In this document: positions 12,301 through 22,799 of the stretch, piece after piece | Position numbering within the stretch: the stretch's first letter is position 1 | Layout of the letters: each line of letters begins with the position of its first letter | From: Moniliella sp. 'wahieum' | Taxonomy: Eukaryota > Basidiomycota > Moniliellomycetes > Moniliellales > Moniliellaceae | Direction of reading: 5' to 3' | Length of the DNA stretch: 64,000 nucleotides | Assembly: GCA_003971905.1 (NCBI GenBank) | Contig: RSEE01000116.1 | Span: forward strand, 123,066 to 187,065 | Notes under the pieces: model-generated | Databases searched by the model: none | Told to the model about the DNA's origin: nothing | Seen by the model: the letters and a program-made list of their open reading frames with translations, nothing else | Translations under genes and position numbers: made by a program

Positions 12301-12572
12301 TGTACCCCCAACTGCCCACCCGCTCGCCCCGCCCATGCACACAGGGCTGCCCGACGACCCGTCCGTCGAACCCACCTCCTTCCGCGGCTTCTTCCCGCGC
12401 CTCCACTAGTCTACTCCCCCGACCCCCCTCGCTTCCTACCCCTTTCTTGTCTCGCGCCGTACGCCCGTCGGGCCCAGATCTCGAATTTTCTTGGGCCCCG
12501 GTACCCCCCCCCTCCCTCCCCGGCTTCTGCCGTCGGGCCCCGCTGTCGTTCGTCGGGCACCGTGCGAACTGA
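9313..12572 (+). CDS. C2H2 zinc-finger protein with fungal transcription-factor regulatory domain
   Basis: Putative nuclear transcription factor. Two C2H2 fingers lie at about 9495-9635: YGCPTCGHRFRRKNGLSR, then after a one-base frame change MRSHTGEKPFG and FRSTRTDSLQRHMK. A long Pro/Ser/Ala-rich region follows. From about 10830 to 12000 the sequence matches the fungal-specific regulatory domain (PF04082 type): HLPFIH, VLRAMAIVGASYDSMV, RAQALVLLQLVSLFSQSR, WRQWARHMERKRTIWAI and AMWQASSEASW. An intron with a CACACG-rich start probably lies near 10671-10785. Frame breaks are frequent. I treat finger and regulatory parts as one gene because this pairing is common in fungi; two adjacent genes remain possible. 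The 3' end is approximate. Confidence 0.65.
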
Positions 12573-13322
12573 CCCGCAGGGCCCCAGAGAAGCCCCCGCC
12601 CACAGTAGTGTCGTGTGCCTCGGTAGCTTTGTTTTTGTTCGGGGGGAAGCACCTCAACTCTCCCGTCTCCCCCCCCCCCCCGCGCTCTGTTGCCTGCTTC
12701 TATCTATCGTTTCACCTATCGTCTCTTCCTATCGTTTCTTCCTATCGTTTCGTGTCCCGTCCCCCCTTGTCCCCACGTGGCAGGGTGCTGCAACGATGCC
12801 ATCATACATACCTGCTCGCTTTGCCGCTTAGGGTGGCGTCCGTCCATCTCGCCCTGCTGGCACCGCCTGCCGTTATTCCTACCACGCTAGACTAGACCAG
12901 AACAGTGACTAGTCACTAGTCACTAATCAAGCTTCAAGCTTCACGCTTCATGTTTTGCTCTTTACACTTCACGCCATCCCCCCAGAGCACTTGCGTTCCC
13001 CTTGTCCTTGGTCCCACCGCGCCACGCCAACGGCGACGGTCGCGCGTGGCACGCTTGGAACGTGGCACCGGGCCGCTGGACACCCGCTCGGTAGCATGGC
13101 CAGACCACGCTCTCCCGCCCAACCGATGACCTTGCCAGGCCCAGCACCCGAACGAAGCAAGGGAGGCAACAGCCCAGTGCGGTGCGTCGAGACGCAATCA
13201 AAAGTCCAGCCGCATCGCATATGCATCTTCGCCGTCGGCGTCTGGACAAGGAGGAAAGAAAAGAAAAAAGAAAACGGAGAATCGAAAACAGAAACGATAA
13301 GAGAAGAAAAGAGTAGGTTGGG
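12573..13322. other. Intergenic region between convergent genes
   Basis: No gene seen. It contains a C-rich stretch, CTATCGTTTC-type short repeats (about 12700-12760) and the longest heptamer array of the window (12901-12949). Confidence 0.6.
12901..12949. repeat. Seven-unit heptamer array that switches palindrome in register
   Basis: Reads AACAGT-G, ACTAGT-C, ACTAGT-C, ACTAAT-C, AAGCTT-C, AAGCTT-C, ACGCTT-C. The hexamer changes from ACTAGT to AAGCTT while the 7-base spacing is unbroken. Confidence 0.9.
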
Positions 13323-14017
13323 TCAGTGCCTGTCGCTCATAGCTCGTTCAAGAGGAAGGGGAAGGGCGAAAGCAATTGGCAAAGAGGAATAACCCCCTCG
13401 TACTTCGCCTGGTAACCCCTCCCTCCCTCCGGTGCAGTACGTCCCCGCCCGCTCAACGTTCGGACGTGCGTCTGCTTGGGAGAGCGGTGCAGGGGGGGGG
13501 GGGAACGTCAACGTACAGTAACCCTTCTCCACTCCGCCCGGCTTGAAGCCGAGTGCGTCGCGGTACAAGCCAATCGCTGCCCGGTTGGTTTCTCGCACAT
13601 GCAACGTGACGTACTTGGCATCAAACACCTCCTTCATCGCTCGTTCTATGCCGTGTCAGCTCCGGTGCCCATCAGCTGAACGGGGAAACAGGGGTGAACC
13701 CATGGGAGGAGAGGGGAGGGGGACGTACGACTTTGGCGCATGAGTTTCTGCGCAATGCCCAGCCGGCGGTACGTCCTCAACACCGAGATGGAGGTGACGT
13801 GGCCATGCGGGATACCATCTTCCGGGTTCTCATCCATCTTGCCCAAGATGTACCCGACAATCTTGCCCGTCTCGGGGTCCTCGGCGACGTAGGTGAGCTG
13901 CGGCCAGGTCAGCGCATGGTACAGGTAGTACTGCATCGTGTAGTTCTCAGGCAGGTCGTGCAGGTTCACGTCCTGGCACCCGGCCATGTCCTTCACGGTG
14001 GCCTCGCGGATGTTCAT
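13323..14017 (-). CDS. NAA10: N-alpha-acetyltransferase NatA catalytic subunit (Naa10/Ard1)
   Basis: Acetylates protein N-termini co-translationally as the catalytic partner of Naa15 at the ribosome. The N-terminus [39 protein letters not shown] and the GNAT acetyl-CoA motif region [15 protein letters not shown] are typical. After an intron the protein continues [20 protein letters not shown] and [12 protein letters not shown]. The intron (13646-13728) starts GTACGT, and splicing restores LMRQSQRAMKEV exactly. A second intron probably starts GTACGT near 13516 and ends CAG near 13412; the short C-terminal tail after it is uncertain. The start at 14017 is shared by the family. It is divergent from EFL1 with about 290 bases between the two starts. 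Confidence 0.93.
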
Positions 14018-14310
14018 CGTGCGCGGTGGCGGTGGCGATGGTGGTGGTGGTGGTTGTGCTGCTGTGGTGGTGTGGTAGTCGGGGGGGAAGGCCGGGCGAG
14101 GGCCAACACGCCAGACGGAACGTTTGGTCGTTTCATCCTTTCAGCCCATTTCGTCCGCCTGGCCGCCCACTGGGCCACTCGTGTCGATGCAAACCGCACC
14201 CACTAATTTTTTTTGCTGGCCCCCGTTGCCCCCGCCGCCCCGCCGCCCCCGCCCCCCACCCGCCACCACCACCAGCCCCCCGCGTTGGACACTGGAAGGG
14301 GAAGCGAGCC
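14018..14310. promoter_or_regulatory. Shared intergenic promoter of NAA10 and EFL1
   Basis: About 293 bases between the two divergent start codons. It holds GT/CCA-rich stretches near NAA10 and a C-rich leader before EFL1. No TATA box is evident. Confidence 0.5.
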
Positions 14311-17300
14311 ATGGCGCTCAACGTCAAGCAGTTCGGAAGCACCAATGTGCGGTGCGTGACGCTGATTGGCCATGTGGACCACGGCAAGTCGTCCTATGCC
14401 GACTCGCTGCTGGCCGCCAACGGGATCATTAGTTCGCGCATGGCGGGCCAGGTGCGGTACCTGGATGCGCGCGAGGACGAGCAAGAGCGCGGGATCACGA
14501 TGGAAGCAAGTGCGGTGAGTCTTGTGTTCAAGCTGCGCAAACATGCTGCTTTGACTGCCCGCTCGCACGACGCTCCGTCCGGGGCAGATGCCAAGGCGGA
14601 GGCCAAGGCCAAGGCAGAGCCCGACCCGGTCGAGGTGGAGGACTACATGATCAACCTCATCGATACCCCGGGCCATGTCGACTTCTCCTCCGAGGTGTCT
14701 TCGGCGAGCAGGCTGTGCGATGGCGCACTGGTGATTGTGGATGTGGTCGAGGGCGTCTGCACGCAGACTATCACGGTGCTGCGGCAAGCATGGACAGATC
14801 GGTTGCGGCCCATCTTGGTGCTCAACAAGATGGACCGGTTGGTGACTGACTTGCGCCTTACCCCGACTGAGGCGTACCACCACCTGACCCAGGTGCTGGA
14901 GAATGTGAATGCAGTCATGGGTTCTTTCTTTGCGTCGGAGCGGATGGAGGTGGACGAGCGGTGGCACGAGGAGCGCGACAAGCGTCTTGCCGCCCGCCGC
15001 GACACGGCTGTTGCCGAGCCCGAGGAAGAGACCGAGCCGGCGTTTGAGGAACTGAACGACGAAGACATTTACTTTGACCCGGCGCGCGGAAACGTGATTT
15101 TTGCCAGTGCGATCGACAACTGGGCGTTCCGGCTGGAGCGGTTCAGTGTCTTGTATGCCAAAAAGCTCGGGATCGAGGAGGCGCGTTTCCGCAAAGTGTT
15201 GTGGGGCGACTACTTTTTCGACCCCAAGGCCAAGCGCGTACTCACCCTCAAGCAAAAGGAAAAGGAAAACGTAACTTGAAGCCCATGTTTGTCCAGTTTG
15301 TCCTGGAAAACCTCTGGGCCGTGTACGAGTCGATGGTTGTCGATCGCGACCAGGAGAAGATCGAGAAGATTGTCAAGACGTTGGGGATCAAGGTCCTGCC
15401 GCGCGACCTGCGCGCCAAAGATACCTCGGCCTTGCGTACCACCGTCTTCTCCCAATGGCTGCTCTCGCCGCTTGCACATTCAGTGCCGTGGTGTCCAACG
15501 TGCCTTCGCCGCAAGCGCAGGCCTACCGCGTGCCCAAGATCCTCCAGCCCGACCTGCCCTACTTCACCACCCCCGAGCAGCTTGCGCCCAAGACCGACGT
15601 GGAGAAGGACATGTTTGCCTCCCATGCCGGGCCCGCCGCGTACGGCGTGGCGTACGTGAGCAAGATGTTTGCTGTGCCGGCGCAGGACATGCCCGAGGCT
15701 AAGAAACGCCCGCTCACCGCGGCCGAGATGCGGGCCAAGGCACAAGAAGCACGCGAACGTGCGCGTGCCATCTCGGCTGCTACGGGCGCAGCGGTGGCAG
15801 ACAAGCCGACGGAGTCCACAGAGCAGAACGGGACCCGGGGCATCGACTTGGAGGCCCACGGCGCTGTGCCCGCTGCCACAGCAAGAGACGCAAACCCGAC
15901 CCGCCGCCAACGGGGGAGGTGCTAATGGGCTTTGCCCGGCTCTATAGCGGTACGCTCCAAGCCGGCCAGGCGATCCTTGCTGTCCTGCCCAAGTACCGCC
16001 CCGAGCTCGGTCCGCGCCACCCCGCCAACGCGCGCCACCTCAAGCGCGCCACCGTCGAGGCACTGTACATGCTCATGGGCCGGGAACTGGTGGCGGTGCG
16101 CGAGGTGCCAGCCGGCAACGTGTTTGGTATTCGTGGTTTGGACGGTACCGTCTTGCGCAACGCTACGCTCTTTGCGCCGCCGCCCTCGGCCGGCTATGCC
16201 GACTTGGACGCCTACCTCGATGCTCCATCAGCCGTGACGCAGCAGATTGTCAACTTGTCCACCGTCACCTCCTCGGCCGCGCCCATTGTGCGGGTAGCGT
16301 TGGAGCCTGTGAATCCTTGTGCGTATCTCTGAGTCCCTTATTTTGTGGGTGGTGGAGCGGGGCAGAGACTGACCTTGTGACGATCAAAACCAACCAACGA
16401 ACCAACCAACGAACCCAGCCGAGATCCCCAAGCTGGTCGAGGGCCTCAAGCTACTGAACCAGTCGGATCCGTGTGTGCAGGTGTTGGTGCAGGAGACGGG
16501 AGAACATGTGATCATCGGTGCTGGGGAACTGCATGTGGAACGGTGCGTGCGCGACTTGGAGGAACGCTTTGCCAAGATCAAGATCCAAGTCTCGCCGCCG
16601 ATTGTGCCCTTTCGTGAGACGGCGGTCAAGGCGGCCGACATGGCTGCGCCCAAGACCGAAGGCGCCCAACGCGGTACGGTACGTGGCAGCGTGGTGAATG
16701 GACTGGTGCAGTTCCAGTTACGTGCCGTGCCGCTTCCCACGACCGTAACCGACTTTTTGCTCAAGCACGCAGCCTCGATCCAACTCATGCTCCGTCGCGC
16801 CCTGCACGGCATGGAGGTCGGAGAGCAAGAGGACGAGACAGAGGCCGAGGGCGAGGCTAAGGCTGCCGTCTCTCTCGCCGCGGGTGGCGGGGAACGTCTA
16901 CTGGACCCCGAGGGCTTGTGGAGTGCCTTCCACGCCGTTCTTGCCGCGCTTCGCGAGCCCGAATGGAAAGGCGTGGCAGAACAGATTTGGGCACTGGGGC
17001 CGAAACAGGTAGGACCCAACTTGCTCATTGACCGGTCTGGCGTGCATCCGCTCGGCCTCAAGGCTCGCACTCTCAAGGACCCCACGGGCTTGTCCGATGC
17101 GCTGGACACGGTGCATCTCGGCGCCGAGGCAGGCCCATCCCAGTCCGTGCCGTGACTGATGCGGTGGAAGCGGGGTGGCAGATGGCCATGCAGGCGGGCC
17201 CGATGGCGGCCGAACCGGTGCAGGGCATGGCGTATTTCCTCGAAAAGGTCGAGGTGGAGCAGGGGGAGGAAGGTGCGCATGTGCCGCTGGCCCAGGTCGC

Positions 17301-17785
17301 TGGCCAAGTGCTCTCGGCTGTGCGGGAGGCGTCGCGGCAGCGCTGCTGGACTGGTCGCCTCGGCTGATGCTGGCCATGTATTCGTGCGACATCCAGGCAT
17401 CGACAGAGGTGCTGGGCAAGGTGCATGCGGTCCTTGCCCGTCGCCGCGGTCGCATCACCAGCGAGGAAATGAAGGAGGGCACCTCCTTCTTCACTGTCGG
17501 CGCGCTCCTGCCCGTGGTGGAGAGCTTTGGGTTTGCAGATGAGATCCGCAAGCGCACCTCGGGCAACGCGTCGCCGCAGCTGGTCTTTGCGGGCTTTGAG
17601 CTGTTCGACCTCGACCCGTTCTGGGTGCCGCGGACTGAAGACGAGCTGGAGAGCTCGGGGAAAAGGGCGACCGGGAAAACCTGGCGGAGCGGTACATGAA
17701 CCAGGTGCGCCGCCGCAAGGGCTTGACCGTCAAGAAGCGCATTGTCGAGGCGGCCGACAAGCAGCGCACACTCAAGTCCAACTAA
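14311..17785 (+). CDS. EFL1: Elongation factor-like GTPase 1 (Efl1/Ria1), 60S maturation
   Basis: EF-2-like cytoplasmic GTPase that acts with Sdo1/SBDS to release Tif6 (eIF6) from pre-60S subunits. G motifs are intact: GHVDHGKSS (G1), ERGITMEAS (G2), [12 protein letters not shown] (G3) and NKMDR (G4). The family-specific insertion between domains I and II is present. Later parts include [12 protein letters not shown] (domain II), [20 protein letters not shown] (domain III) and the C-terminal [13 protein letters not shown] and [17 protein letters not shown]. An intron at 16319-16418 starts GTGCGT. Frame changes near 15250, 15465, 15890, 17110, 17340 and 17680 are not introns: homology runs straight through. 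In such an essential gene they point to assembly error. Confidence 0.93.
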
Positions 17786-17960
17786 GCTAATCCATCCACC
17801 TGCGCCTGCTGCTCTCTTCTCTCTCTTGCTCTCTCTCTCTCTTTCCCCTTCTGTTCCGGGAGGCCTGCCGGTCTGTTTACTTTATGAAGGAAATACACTT
17901 GCTTGATTGAAAGGGGCATCCTAGCAGCACGTGCACGCGGGCGGAAGGGAGGCGGAGGAT

Positions 17961-18479
17961 TTATTCCTCGGCGGGGTAGTGTTTACCTAGCAAACACGCG
18001 GGGGTCAGCAAGCAGCAGGGAGGGCAGACGCGCAGACGCAAGGAAAACATACTTGGGGTTGAAGAAGAGGCTCTGCGGGCCCCAGGGGAAGTCGTGGGCC
18101 TTGTGGTTGAGGTGCTCGTACTTGGGGCGCGGGGGCACGCCGCCGTTCTCAGCGAGCTCGTGCTCGTGGTGCTTGGCGTGGGCCAGCTCCTTGCCGCCAA
18201 AGTAGAAGATGGCCGAGGTGACGGCGGGGACGGCGACAAAGAAGGTGATCTTGGCCCAGAGCTTGCCGAGTGGGCGGCGTGGCCGACGTACTGCTCCTGG
18301 TGCTTGTTGAAGGCGGCGGCCTTGGCGGGTCGGGGGGGACAAAGCCAAAGTACTCCTGCGGGATGGGTGCGCCGGGGGGGAACTCCTTGATGGGGGCGGA
18401 GTGGGCGAGGCGGGCCCGCGCGTGGCGGTGCGGGTGGCGGTGCGGGCGGCGGGCGGGTGGCGGCGAGCGGGAGGAGCAT
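17961..18479 (-). CDS. COX13: Cytochrome c oxidase subunit VIa (Cox13/COX6A)
   Basis: Small nuclear-encoded subunit of mitochondrial complex IV. The start at 18479 opens an Arg/Pro/Ala-rich presequence. The mature part has LGKLWAKITFFVAVPAV (the single membrane helix region), then the subunit signature: HAKHHEHELAENGGV, PRPKYEHLNHKAHDFPWG and SLFFNPK. An intron starting GTATGT interrupts the last codons near 18050, and the final residues (about KHYPAEE) come from a short last exon whose splice is uncertain. A frame shift separates presequence and mature domain near 18268. Confidence 0.88.
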   Translation of the reverse strand: MLLPLAATRPPPAPPPAPPRAGPPRPLRPHQGVPPRRTHPAGVLWLCPPRPAKAAAFNKHQEQYVGHAAHSASSGPRSPSLSPSPPSPRPSSTLAARSWPTPSTTSTSSLRTAACPRAPSTSTSTTRPTTSPGARRASSSTPSMFSLRLRVCPPCCLLTPACLLGKHYPAEE

Positions 18480-18767
18480 GGCGGTGGTGCTGGTGGTGGT
18501 GTGGTGGTGTGCTGGTGGTGCGGCTACTCCAGAGTCCGTCTGTCCGTCCGTCGGCAGCACCCCAAGTGGGCTGCTTTTGCGTTCGGCGGCCGCCGCTTGC
18601 CGGGCCCCCCCGCCGACACTCGCCCCGTGCCGCCAGCGCTGCCGGCCGTGCTGGATTAGTAAACGGCATCCAACCCCCAGCCGCGGTGATCTGCCGTTCC
18701 GCCTGTTCCGCCCGGCTGTTTCCTCTGGGCTCCACGTTACAGACGCACCTGAGCCACAAAACCACAG

Positions 18768-20931
18768 CTATCTATAACACGCACGGACGTAAGAACACTG
18801 GCAGCATCGCATCTTCAGTCCATGCATTCTCACACTCGGCGGTGCGCGGTGGCGGTGGACCTGGTGCATCAGACTCAGGAACGCCGCCTCGCCTGCCGCG
18901 GCTGGCTTGGTGGCTGCTGTTGCTGCTGGTGACGCTGCTGCTGGTGGTGGTGGTAGTGCTGCTGCTGCTGCTTGGCCCATGGGAGCACGCGTGGCAGCGG
19001 CCCGCCCCGCCTCCGGGCGTGCGGCCCTCTTGGCTGTGCCCTGGGCGCGGCTCGGGCGCGGCGTGTGCTCCGTGACGAGCATCTGGACAAACTGGCCAGG
19101 GTACGGCACTGGCCTGCCTCGCTACTGCGCGCATGCGCCACGTGGAACGCCTCCTGCACCACCAACAGTCGCTGCAGATGCGCATGTAGCTCCGCCAAGC
19201 CTTCGCCGACCCGCTACGGCCGCAGCAAACGCACCGCTTCGACGGCCCGTTGGAGCGACGGGAGGTCCACCACTTGCTCTTCCCGCTCCTCCCGCTCCTC
19301 CCGCTCCGCACGCTCCGCACGCTCCGCGACGTACGCGCGCATACTCCTCCCCCCACGCGGGCGATCGAGCTGGGCCAAGGCGGCTGCACAGGGGTGCGCG
19401 CGCATAGGACCAACAATGGCCAGGAAGAGGTTCTTGGGGCCCTCGGCGCGCGGCCGCTTGGGAGAGCGTGGGAAGTAGCAGTCCCGGCGCGCCCACTTTG
19501 CGCTTTTGCGGCGAGGGACTCGCGTCGGCAATGGTGTTCTGTCGTCCGGTACGCAGGGATGGGGACGCGTCTGGACTGGCAAGCTGCAGTGCCGCTTTGG
19601 GCGAAGGAGGTGACGCTACAGAACCAGACATGGTCCATGGTTCGGCGCAAGCTACCGACCACATCGCTGTCGCCTGCTGCCGCTGGTTGCGCATCGCTCC
19701 AACCGTCGTCGCACCGTGTCCGTTTGCGCGGCCGTGGCCGTGTGCGTCCGGTTCCTGTTTCCGGTTGCGCCGCGGGCGCGGGAGGAGCCAGAGGCTCGGC
19801 CACGAGAGTGCTGAGGACCGAGTGCCTTGCGTGACTGCATCCCCCGTGCCTGTAGTGGCAGTGACTTGCGTATCGGCGCGCGTAGGGTCTCTCCTCTGCT
19901 GGGGCAGGCAAGATCGTAGTAGGAGAGCAAGCCAGGCGACTCGACACGGGCGTCGTTCCCGCGTCCTGGTCCTGGGTCGACGGGGGAAGACGAGACGAGG
20001 TCTGGACATCTTCGTCCGGCCGGGCTGGGTGCGGGGAGTGAGGTAGAGGCGGAGTTGGGGGCGATAGGGGCTGCGGGTCACGCTGCTGAGACGACTGGGG
20101 CGTAGACTGGGGCAGCTCCGGCTCCGCCTCCGCCTCCGCGTCCGGCTCCAGCTGCGATGGCGACGACTGAGACGACGCAAGCGGGGGTGCGGGGCGACGC
20201 GGGCGATTGGTAGGCGCAACACGGCGCGCTCAGCCTTTTCGGCGGCGGCTTGCTGGGCTAGGCGCTCCAACGTGCTTAACATGCCGCTTGCGCCCGCTAC
20301 CCCCGCGTAGCGGATGGAGCCAGGTGCCTCGTGGCGACGGCCCGCGTTCGGGGGGAGGGGCAGGCCAGCGTGCGGGGCCAGGCCCAGCTGGGTCGCAGTG
20401 GCGGTGGCGGTGGCGGGCGAAGGAAGCTGGTGCGAGCCGGCGGGGGAGCGATGGAGGAGCGAGTGGGGGCGGGGGCGGTGGGCGGGGTACGGTGGAATGG
20501 AAGTGGAGCGGTGGCCGGGGCGGTGGGCTCGCTGGCCAGGTCGGCATGCACCACCACCACCTCGCGGTCGCGCAGGAAGGCAGTGCGTCTTCGCAGATCT
20601 CCAGCGCTCGTCGGCGAGCGTGAGGCGGAGCGGCGCCTGGGCCGGCAGCGCAAACAGCACGCGTGCTTGGCGCGCAGCTCGTCGGCGGTGCTGGCAGGGC
20701 GGTGAGGAAGGTCTTGGCGGTGGTGAGGGTCCCGCGCAGCTGGACGCCTGCACGCCGCGCCCGCTGCGCGACGAGGACGACGAGACGAAGGCCGCATCGG
20801 GGGGGACGCCGGCGGTGGTGGTGTGCGCCCAGGCCTGGCGGTGCTGCTGGCGCCCGTCGGCCCGCCCGCGTCGCGTCGCGTCGGGCGCGTCGCGTGGGCG
20901 CGCCAGCGGCAGGCGTGATTGCAATTTTCAC
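18768..20931 (-). CDS. Unrecognised Ala/Pro/Arg-rich protein
   Basis: I do not recognise this protein. Over about 2.1 kb the minus strand keeps coding character in changing frames. The N-terminal part reads GTLTTAKTFLTALP, then LRAKHACLFALPAQAPLRLT and FLRDREVVVVHADLASEP. The middle is Pro/Ser/Thr-rich with a helical LSTLERLAQQAAAEKAERAV. Towards the C-terminus a strongly charged helix (AERAEREEREEREEQVVDL) continues into LAELHAHLQRLLVVQEAFHV, a likely coiled coil, then YPGQFVQMLVTEHTPRPSR and an Ala/Gln-rich tail. It might be a nuclear or scaffold protein, but that is a guess. Start and stop are approximate. Confidence 0.45.
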
Positions 20932-21107
20932 TTCTATTCCGAGTTCCGCGCGATGCTATCGCATATCACACTGATACTGACGTCTCGCTCGTCTATCCAA
21001 GGGCGCGGCAGCGGGCAGCAATAAGCATGGATGGTATGAAGCAGCACAGCGCTCCAGGCCCAGCCGTTTTGGGACACAACACAACACACGAGAGCACCAC
21101 ACAGCGC

Positions 21108-22479
21108 CTACTCGTCCTCGGCAAACGCCCCCGGCGGCAGCTCCCCCGGGTGCTCCTTCTCCCACTCGGCCACCTCGTGCGCCGCCGCGTTCTGCGCCGT
21201 GCCAATGTAGATCAGGTCGATCAGCACGCTCGTCGACACGGCCAGCATCAGCAGCGCCGACAGCAAGAAGACCCTTGCGTTCCTCGGGGTTGAACGGGCG
21301 CGGGAGCGCGCCCGGGTGGAAGCGGAACTCGGTTTGGCCCTGCGCCGTCTTGACCGGGTCGACAGCGACCATGTAGCCGTCGGGGAAGAGCGAGTAGAAG
21401 TGCTTGCTGGCCTTGTCAAAGACGACGACGGCATGGGCCAGCACAGCGGGGGGCACCCCGGCTTGCTGCAAAAACCGTCTGCGGCGTGACATACTTCTCT
21501 TCCAAATCCGTCTCCTCGCGCGCCGTCAGGCCAGCGTCGGCCACGGGGCTGTGGACCTTGTCCTCCTCCACCACCTGGTGCACCGCAGGCGGCTTGACTG
21601 TCTTGGGCGTCTCGGGCACAGCGTGCAGGAGGGATCGCAGAGGGAATCACCGCCGGGGCCGAAACGGTCTTGGGCTTGGCAGGGAAGGGGATCTGAATGT
21701 TGAACGTCTCTGGCGCCTGCTTCAGTGCCCGCGGCGGCATCCCAGGCGCATTTTCCCCGGCCTTGCGCAGCTGGTTCCCAGTCGGAGGCACCTGGCCCGA
21801 CGAAGCCGGCGTCTCGGCAGTGGAGGCTACGACCACCTCGGGATCGATGGCCAAGTCCTTGTGCGCAAGGCTGGCGTCAGAAAGCGTCGACGCCTTCTCC
21901 TCTTGAGGGGCATCGGGGGGGGGAGGGTGGCCTTTGGCTTGGCCTCGGGCGCAGAACGGGCGGGCGAAGGCGTGTCTGCGGGGGGGGGCGCGGGTAGGAG
22001 CAGGGGTAGGTGCAGGAGCAGGGGTAGGTGCCGATGCCGGAGCTGGTGCTGGTGCTGGGGCTGATGCCGTGGCGGGAGCAGACGCCGGTTCGGCGGCCTC
22101 TGCCTTCTTGGGTGGGGCGGCTTTCTTGGGGGTGGGCTTGGGTGCGTCCTTGGGAGACGAGGGCTTGGGCGCGGCCTTGGCCGGGGCCTTGGGCGGCGGC
22201 GAGGGCTTGGCGGTGGCCTTGGGCGGGGACTTGGGCGCGGGCTTGGCCGACTGGTCGGACGCGTCCTTGGCCTTGGGGGCGTTGGCGGCGGCGGCGGGGG
22301 CCGCAGCAGCAGCAGCGGCGGCCTTGGGCTTGCGCTTCTCTTGGCAGCCCAGTCGCTGGCGGAGGAGGAGAGGGTGCGGGCGGCGGGTGTGGGCGTGGGC
22401 GTGGGTGCGCGGGGGGCGCGGGCGGCGGGGACGCGGGGCAGGGCGCGCGCGGTGGCGGCGAGGAGGCGGGGCGGAACAT
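21108..22479 (-). CDS. Probable mitochondrial membrane protein with Ala/Pro/Lys-rich linker
   Basis: Family not recognised. The N-terminus (from 22479) is Arg/Ala/Ser-rich and ends AARTLSSSASDWAAKR, like a mitochondrial presequence. About 150 residues of Ala/Pro/Lys repeats follow (PKSPPKATAKPSPPPKAPAK), then a Glu/Asp-rich segment with VHQVVEEDKVHSPV. The folded C-terminal part has FLQQAGVPPAVLAHAVVVFD, HFYSLFPDGYMVAVDPVKT and TEFRFHPGALPRPFNPEER, a single membrane helix (LLLSALLMLAVSTSVLIDLI) and a polar end, WEKEHPGELPPGAFAEDE. The order suggests an inner-membrane protein with a matrix-facing N-domain. It shares a 320-base divergent promoter with MRPL7, which supports the mitochondrial assignment. 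Confidence 0.55.
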
Positions 22480-22799
22480 GGTGGGCAGCAGCAGGAGAAG
22501 CGCCGACTAACACAAGAGAAGAAGTGAAGTGAAGCTTGAAGCTTCATTCAAGCGGCTGCCCCATCGGCCAGAAGAGGCTGCGCACCCGCCGGCACTGGCG
22601 CCGTGCCCCGCGCCGCTCCCGATCCCACCCGGCGGCCGCCTGCGATTTGAAATCTGTCGCGCCGAAGAAAAAAAAAGAAGAGGCGCGCACGTGACGCGGC
22701 TGCTTCCGCCGGCGGAACCAGCCACGCCGCCTTCTGGCGCTTCGCCCGCACTTTGCCGCCAATCTTCTTGCCCCGACCAGACGACGCTTCCACCCGGCC
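22480..22799. promoter_or_regulatory. Bidirectional promoter between two mitochondrial-protein genes
   Basis: 320 bases between the start codons of the unknown mitochondrial protein and MRPL7. It contains the AAGCTT heptamer pair (22532-22545) next to a GAAGT triplet repeat. No TATA box is seen. Confidence 0.5.
22532..22545. repeat. Heptamer pair, AAGCTT core
   Basis: AAGCTT-G-AAGCTT-C, preceded by GAAGT-GAAGT. It lies inside a divergent promoter. Confidence 0.8.

Noticed and set aside
14203-15255. Long open frame antisense to EFL1
   Set aside because: It is a shadow of the GC-rich EFL1 coding strand; the sense strand carries complete GTPase motifs.
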